From Desulfitobacterium dehalogenans ATCC 51507 (GTDB lineage: Bacteria > Bacillota > Desulfitobacteriia > Desulfitobacteriales > Desulfitobacteriaceae), in contig NC_018017.1 of NCBI RefSeq assembly GCF_000243155.2, forward strand, positions 1,302,001 to 1,366,000: a stretch of 64,000 nt of DNA, written 5' to 3'. The notes under the pieces are model-generated. The model was not told the DNA's origin and made no database searches. It was given only the letters and a program-made list of their open reading frames with translations. The translations under genes were made by a program, and so were the position numbers. Positions 59,478 through 64,000 of the stretch are shown piece after piece. The number at the start of each line of letters is the position of its first letter. Position 1 is the stretch's first letter.

Positions 59478-60023
59478 GTGGAGGAAAAAATTGGCAAGGT
59501 ATTGCTCAGCTGTGAAGAAATTCAAAGACGAGTTGTAGAGCTGGGTGAAGAAATCACCCGTGATTATAAAGGTGAAAATTTATTAGTTCTAGCGATTCTC
59601 AAAGGAGCAGTCCCCTTCATGGCGGATTTGATCCGGGAGATTAAAATTCCTTTGAAATATGACTTTATGGCTGTTTCCAGCTACGGTGCTTCTACGCACT
59701 CTTCCGGTGTGGTAAGGATTCTTAAGGATTTGGAACGCAGTGTAGAGGATCATCATATATTGATTGTTGAAGACATCATTGATACAGGGCTGACTTTGAA
59801 GTACTTAAAAGAGAATTTAGCTGCACGGAATCCTCTCAGTATTAAGGTGGTTACTTTGCTGGACAAGCCGGAGCGCCGCAAGGCTGAAGTAGTGCCGGAT
59901 TATAATGGTTTTACGATTCCAGATGAATTCGTGGTAGGGTATGGGCTTGATTTTGATGAGCAGTATCGCAACTTGCCCTATGTTGGTGTTCTTAAGCCGG
60001 AAGCTTATAGCTCTGAAGGCTAA
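59478..60023 (+). CDS. hpt: Hypoxanthine phosphoribosyltransferase
   Basis: 181 aa from the GTG at 59478, chosen because GGAGGTG lies 7 bases upstream; the ATG at 59445 would add 11 odd residues. [42 protein letters not shown], the PRPP motif [17 protein letters not shown] near 98-114, and [12 protein letters not shown] are typical Hpt. Salvages hypoxanthine and guanine; paired here with guaA in purine supply. Confidence 0.95.
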   Translation: MEEKIGKVLLSCEEIQRRVVELGEEITRDYKGENLLVLAILKGAVPFMADLIREIKIPLKYDFMAVSSYGASTHSSGVVRILKDLERSVEDHHILIVEDIIDTGLTLKYLKENLAARNPLSIKVVTLLDKPERRKAEVVPDYNGFTIPDEFVVGYGLDFDEQYRNLPYVGVLKPEAYSSEG

Positions 60024-60051
60024 AGGACGAAGTTGGAGCATGGACAAAAAT

Positions 60052-60082
60052 AGAGCTTCGGTAGATTTGCCGAGCTCTTTTA
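60052..60082 (+). terminator. Terminator after hpt
   Basis: A stem AGAGC plus TCGG with CCGA plus GCTCT (60052-60061, 60070-60078; one bulged base) followed by TTTT. Confidence 0.8.
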
Positions 60083-60139
60083 AGCATACTTCTTAACATT
60101 ACTTTGATGAATTCTGATAAAAAGGACGGAGGTACAAGG

Positions 60140-61672
60140 ATGGCTCAAGAACTCGTGTTGGTTCTGGATTTTGGTGGCCAATATAATCAGTTGATTGCTC
60201 GGCGTGTCAGAGAAGCTCATGTGTACTCAGAGATGATATCATATAAGACACCTGTGGAGGAGATTAAGGCGAGAAACCCCAAAGGAATCATTTTTTCCGG
60301 TGGGCCTGCCAGCGTCAACCAAGAAGGGGCACCTAAGGTGGACGAAAGAATCTATGAACTAGGCATTCCCATCTTCGGTATTTGTTATGGCATGCAGTTG
60401 ATGGCTGTTCAACTGGGAGGAAAGGTTCTCCATCCCGAGGTTCGGGAATACGGTAAAGCTATGCTCCATGTGGACCAAGCCAAGGACCTCTGGAAAGGCC
60501 TGGGAGGGGAACTTCAATGCTGGATGAGCCACGGGGACTCGGTAACCAAGCTTCCTGAAGGTTTCGTTATCGCTGCTCATACAGACCATACTCCAGTAGC
60601 TGCGATGATGGATGAAAAACGCCATTTTTATGGAGTTCAGTTCCATCCGGAAGTCAAGCATACCCCAGATGGGCAAGCTATGCTTGAGCACTTCTTATTT
60701 GATATTTGCGGATGCCATGGAAATTGGACCATGGAGTCCTTTATCGACGCCCAAGTCAAAGCCATCCGGGAGAAAGTAGGGGACCGGCAAGTTCTCTGCG
60801 CTCTCAGTGGGGGTGTAGACTCTTCTGTAGCGGCTGTTCTCGTTCACAAAGCTATCGGCGACCAACTGACCTGCGTTTTTGTGGATCATGGATTTATGCG
60901 TAAGAATGAACCGGAACAGGTCAAGAAAATTTTTACCGAGCAATTCCATCTTAATTTAATTTTTGTGAATGCTCGGGAACGTTTCATGGCCAAGATCGGT
61001 GGGGTGTCCGACCCTGAGACCAAAAGGATCGGTATCGGGAATGAGTTCATTCGTCTTTTTGAAGATGAGGCTCGCAAATTAGGGCAGATCGATTTCTTAG
61101 TCCAAGGTACCCTTTATCCAGATATCGTGGAGAGCGGTACAGATACAGCAGAGACCATTAAGAGTCATCATAATGTAGGCGGACTCCCTGAAGATATGCA
61201 GTTTGAGCTGATTGAGCCTTTGGATATGCTTTTTAAGGACGAAGTTCGTGAAGTAGGTACTGAGTTAGGAATCCCTGATGAGATCGTCTGGCGGCAGCCT
61301 TTCCCCGGACCGGGACTGGCGATTCGCATTATCGGCGAAGTTACGGAAGAAAAACTGGACATCCTTCGGGAAGCTGATGCCATCATCGTGGAAGAAGTCC
61401 GCAATGCGGGGCTTTATAAAGAGATATGGCAATCTTTCGCCGTTCTTCCTACCATAAAAAGTGTTGGAGTCATGGGAGATGGTCGGACCTACGCCTATCC
61501 CATCGTTGTTCGTGCTGTCACCAGTGAGGATGCTATGACAGCGGATTGGGCAAGACTTCCCTATGAACTGATGGAGAAGATCTCCACCCGCATTGTTAAT
61601 GAAGTAAAAGGTGTCAATAGGGTCGTGTATGATATTACCTCGAAGCCTCCTGGAACCATTGAGTGGGAATAA
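60140..61672 (+). CDS. guaA: GMP synthase (glutamine-hydrolysing)
   Basis: 510 aa from the ATG at 60140 (GGAGGT upstream). Class I glutamine amidotransferase domain (about 1-195) with the nucleophile in [15 protein letters not shown] near 79 and the His-Glu pair in [16 protein letters not shown]-pyrophosphatase domain with PP-loop [19 protein letters not shown] near 224; and the dimerisation domain ending [12 protein letters not shown]. Converts XMP to GMP. No guanine riboswitch is visible in the short leader. Confidence 0.97.
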   Translation: MAQELVLVLDFGGQYNQLIARRVREAHVYSEMISYKTPVEEIKARNPKGIIFSGGPASVNQEGAPKVDERIYELGIPIFGICYGMQLMAVQLGGKVLHPEVREYGKAMLHVDQAKDLWKGLGGELQCWMSHGDSVTKLPEGFVIAAHTDHTPVAAMMDEKRHFYGVQFHPEVKHTPDGQAMLEHFLFDICGCHGNWTMESFIDAQVKAIREKVGDRQVLCALSGGVDSSVAAVLVHKAIGDQLTCVFVDHGFMRKNEPEQVKKIFTEQFHLNLIFVNARERFMAKIGGVSDPETKRIGIGNEFIRLFEDEARKLGQIDFLVQGTLYPDIVESGTDTAETIKSHHNVGGLPEDMQFELIEPLDMLFKDEVREVGTELGIPDEIVWRQPFPGPGLAIRIIGEVTEEKLDILREADAIIVEEVRNAGLYKEIWQSFAVLPTIKSVGVMGDGRTYAYPIVVRAVTSEDAMTADWARLPYELMEKISTRIVNEVKGVNRVVYDITSKPPGTIEWE

Positions 61673-61734
61673 ATGAGTTCTGGCTAAATTACGATTCACA
61701 TGAAGTAGCGTGATTGATCAAATTGGTTATTGAA

Positions 61735-61777
61735 AAGCGGTTATGATTTCACAGGCATTTGTGATTCATAACCGCTT
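61735..61777 (+). terminator. guaA terminator
   Basis: A 12-bp perfect stem AAGCGGTTATGA/TCATAACCGCTT (61735-61746, 61766-61777) with an inner stem TCACA/TGTGA. The T tract is poor (TCCTTGTC). Confidence 0.78.
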
Positions 61778-61824
61778 CCTTGTCTACCAGCTTTCAGACT
61801 TAAGGTGTTATCTTAGAAAAATTA

Positions 61825-61944
61825 CTACTTGTTTGTGCTATGCTGCTTATTAGGTAACTTCCGGTCAGGATTGCCCTTACCTTGATGCTTTTGGTTTTCT
61901 TCTGCCTTCTTTTTGTCTTCGTTAAATTTATCGACGAAGTTCAT
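61825..61944 (-). CDS. DUF4023-like microprotein
   Basis: 39 aa: MNFVDKFNEDKKKAEENQKH then QGKGNPDRKLPNKQHSTNK. An excellent AGGAGGTC site lies 6 bases before the ATG. The pattern FVxKxxExxKKxExNxxHQGKGxPxxKLPNKQH matches what I recall of the short DUF4023 family of Firmicutes, whose role is unknown. Highly charged and probably unfolded alone. Confidence 0.75.
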   Translation of the reverse strand: MNFVDKFNEDKKKAEENQKHQGKGNPDRKLPNKQHSTNK

Positions 61945-62038
61945 GGTTAGACCTCCTCTATATGTAATCATTAATTACTTTAACCATGAATCTCTTAAAA
62001 CATGCTTAGGACGAATTAAGTAAAGTTTTGGCATGTAA

Positions 62039-63973
62039 TTATTCAATGATCTTTTTTAACAGGCTATCACTAACAACTCCACTCCCACCGATGATTTGTA
62101 CATTTTGGTCATTTAACCCCTTTGAAGACAAATAAGACTTGGCTTCATTAGTCAGGTTAGTGCCCGCTAAGAGAATCGGAGATTTCATCTGAGCGGCTAG
62201 AACAGAACCGGAGAGGGCATCAGGATAATTGGTTCCGGTGGCCAGGTAGGCAGTATTACCGGTAAAAGACAAACTGAACTCCTCAAGGATGGCCAGGTTG
62301 GTTTCGTAACGGTCATTTCCGGATAAACGTTTGGCACGAGGGAGTTGGTTGAAAACATGATTGCTAATAACCCCTGTTCCCCCCACCACATAAGGTTGGG
62401 TTGGGTCATGGTCTTCGATAAACTCTAAAAACCTTTCTGGTAATTTATTGGACGGTGTGAGCAGAACTGGCATGCCTTCGCTAGCAGCCACTGCAGCTGC
62501 AGATAAAGCGTCAGGAAAGTTTTCACCGGTACAGACGAAGAACTCCTTGAAATTGCCCAGTTCCTTAGCAATGGCTAAGGAGGTTTCATAACGGGAAGTA
62601 CCCTCGATTCTGCGGACAGAGATTCCTTTACTTTTTAGGGATTCTTCGATCCCTTGGGAAACCGCCCCGGTCCCACCGATAATGATGATGTTTTTAGCTC
62701 CTAAACGCTTGATCTCAGCTTTGGTATAGAGGTCAAGGGTTTTGGAGGAGGTCAAGAGAATGGGCGCATTATATTTTTGGGCTAGGGGAGCAGCGGAGAG
62801 AGCATCCGGGAAATTTTCACCGGTCACAAGGATGGCACAAGCGGAGCCCTGAGGAAAGGTTTCTTGGGATATAGCGACGGAGGTTCTATAGCGATCGATT
62901 CCACAGATTCTTTGACCGGGGAACACATAAGAAAAGTAATTTTCGGGATGGTTCAAATCAATCTGGATGTTACTGGACACGGCATTGCCGCTTTGGTCCA
63001 TGACAATAAGTTTAACTAAGATGTCCTCAACACGATCCTCCCTTAATTGTTTTCTGCTGAGGGAGGATTTATATTGATTGTTTTCCTTAGTAATATTCAT
63101 CAGGTATTTGACGGTAGAGTCTTTAGTAGGTTGAGTTACGCCTACCACAGAATAGGTGAGAGGCCCACAGGAGTCATCCATGGATTCTTCCCATTGGAAA
63201 AAGAGCCCACTGGGCGTTACTTCGGTTAATTGGAGCAAGGGTTTACTTGGAGCCTCCTGGTCCTTTTTGCCTTTTAGCCCTGAAAGATTAACAAAATAAT
63301 CATAGAGCCCGGGAACTTCCCAGGCTAAGGGGATATGGGTATTTTCTTGGGGGGTATACTGATAGGAGCGGATCCGAATTAAATCTGGGCTGCCAAAAAG
63401 CTGTACGTAGTCTTCAGCAGCAATTTCCAAGACCGACCAGCAGTGATCACCGTTATTGACTTCTGCATAATAAGTGAGATTGCGGATTTTTGCATAGTGA
63501 GAATCAAGGTAATTAGTGGTTATACCTTCTTTTTTATTCAGATAATAATAGAGAAAATGGTGGCCGTATTCATGGGAAAGGGTGTTTAAGACATAGGGGT
63601 TATCGTCTCCCACTCCAAAGAGGTCAATATAGCGCCCTGGAGCGAGTTGGTCTCTAAACCATTCCCCATACCACATACCTACAGTATCAGTTCCTCTGGG
63701 ATAATCTGGGTAGAGATTGATATGAGATAAATAGGTGATTTCCTCACCTATGGTATTCTTCGCGAACTCATTATATATTTCTTCGAGCTTGTCTAGGTCA
63801 TAACCCGGCACATAGCTGCGAATTTCCACACCATTGGCTCCCTTATAGGTTAGGAGGGGAGATTCCGGAGTATCCTGGGGAGCGAATGTACTTGCTTCAA
63901 GGTTATTTCCTCCCAGAAAAGTGAAAAAGACCATGAGAATTGAAATGAGTAAAGTTCGTTTTTCTTGTTTCAA
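62039..63973 (-). CDS. Secreted zinc-protease-like protein with three CWB2 repeats
   Basis: 644 aa from the TTG at 63973 (GGAGAGGTG 7 bases upstream; GTG 63982 overlaps that site). Signal peptide (KQEKRTLLISILMVFFTFLGG), then a catalytic-type domain with LNTLSHEYGHHFLYYYLNK, an HExxH zinc motif, near residue 137. A fibronectin-like section (about 240-345) follows, then three CWB2 wall-binding repeats (about 350-644), each with the ICGIDRYRTSVAISQETFPQGSACAILVTGENFPDALSAAPLAQ style. CWB2 modules bind anionic wall polymer, as in clostridial S-layer proteins. Substrate unknown. Confidence 0.9.
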   Translation of the reverse strand: MKQEKRTLLISILMVFFTFLGGNNLEASTFAPQDTPESPLLTYKGANGVEIRSYVPGYDLDKLEEIYNEFAKNTIGEEITYLSHINLYPDYPRGTDTVGMWYGEWFRDQLAPGRYIDLFGVGDDNPYVLNTLSHEYGHHFLYYYLNKKEGITTNYLDSHYAKIRNLTYYAEVNNGDHCWSVLEIAAEDYVQLFGSPDLIRIRSYQYTPQENTHIPLAWEVPGLYDYFVNLSGLKGKKDQEAPSKPLLQLTEVTPSGLFFQWEESMDDSCGPLTYSVVGVTQPTKDSTVKYLMNITKENNQYKSSLSRKQLREDRVEDILVKLIVMDQSGNAVSSNIQIDLNHPENYFSYVFPGQRICGIDRYRTSVAISQETFPQGSACAILVTGENFPDALSAAPLAQKYNAPILLTSSKTLDLYTKAEIKRLGAKNIIIIGGTGAVSQGIEESLKSKGISVRRIEGTSRYETSLAIAKELGNFKEFFVCTGENFPDALSAAAVAASEGMPVLLTPSNKLPERFLEFIEDHDPTQPYVVGGTGVISNHVFNQLPRAKRLSGNDRYETNLAILEEFSLSFTGNTAYLATGTNYPDALSGSVLAAQMKSPILLAGTNLTNEAKSYLSSKGLNDQNVQIIGGSGVVSDSLLKKIIE

Positions 63974-64000
63974 GTGAATCACCTCTCCATAGTTAATATA

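Noticed and set aside
60024-60139. Purine riboswitch before guaA
   Set aside because: Only a terminator hairpin is present; the conserved purine aptamer core is missing.

Overview
The window reads as chromosome from a Gram-positive, spore-former-type anaerobe of the Clostridia, most likely Desulfitobacterium or a close relative. This is inferred from gene content and style: strong GGAGG ribosome sites with many GTG/TTG starts, CIRCE-controlled groESL, two SAM-I riboswitches, a molybdenum-cofactor riboswitch, a selenocysteine formate dehydrogenase with HymA/HymB-like diaphorase subunits, CWB2 cell-wall proteins, and a PBSX-like Firmicute tail module. No database was searched.

1-9.6 kb: a two-component system (kinase cut by the window edge), tcdA, a four-gene DUF2318 plus MacB-type ABC operon that resembles the Campylobacter Cj1660-Cj1663 iron-linked system, and accessory genes (GNAT, DUF2809, TetR) that run into decayed DNA (an internally deleted MFS gene and an HD-GYP tail fragment). 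9.6-14.9 kb: methionine metabolism, with a PLP transsulfuration-type enzyme and homoserine dehydrogenase, each behind its own SAM-I riboswitch, plus larE and a secreted protein that appears to start at ATT or ATC. 14.9-22.6 kb: tex, an amidohydrolase, the t6A set tsaE-tsaB-rimI-tsaD, a cluster of DnaA boxes, and a LysO-type exporter. 22.7-32.1 kb: one-carbon and molybdenum metabolism: 5-formyl-THF cyclo-ligase, a HymA-HymB-FdhA formate dehydrogenase with in-frame TGA (Sec) and SECIS, mobA, then a Moco riboswitch with terminator/antiterminator before moaA-moaC-MOSC-mog. A NYN-domain gene and groES-groEL follow.

35.5-54.4 kb: a PBSX/Xkd-type contractile tail locus with regulators (CI-like and Cro-like repressors over three operators, Xpf/ArpU-like activator), sheath, tube, a tail chaperone with a textbook -1 frameshift site, tape measure, LysM hub, baseplate, fibres, XhlA, amidase and holin. 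Terminase, portal, capsid and integrase are all absent, so the locus is best read as an R-type tailocin (phage-tail bacteriocin, compare diffocin) rather than a prophage able to package DNA. It carries scars: a frameshifted IS110 element within the fibre region, a partial duplication in a short tape measure, a 25-bp direct repeat around one fibre cassette, and a group II intron just downstream of the last terminator. A LexA-type box lies behind the holin.

54.5-64 kb: the group II intron, a DUF3231 gene, a tandem pair of unknown paralogues, a lipoprotein-like gene, hpt, guaA, a DUF4023-like microprotein, and a secreted HExxH metalloprotease with three CWB2 repeats. No tRNA, rRNA or CRISPR array was seen.
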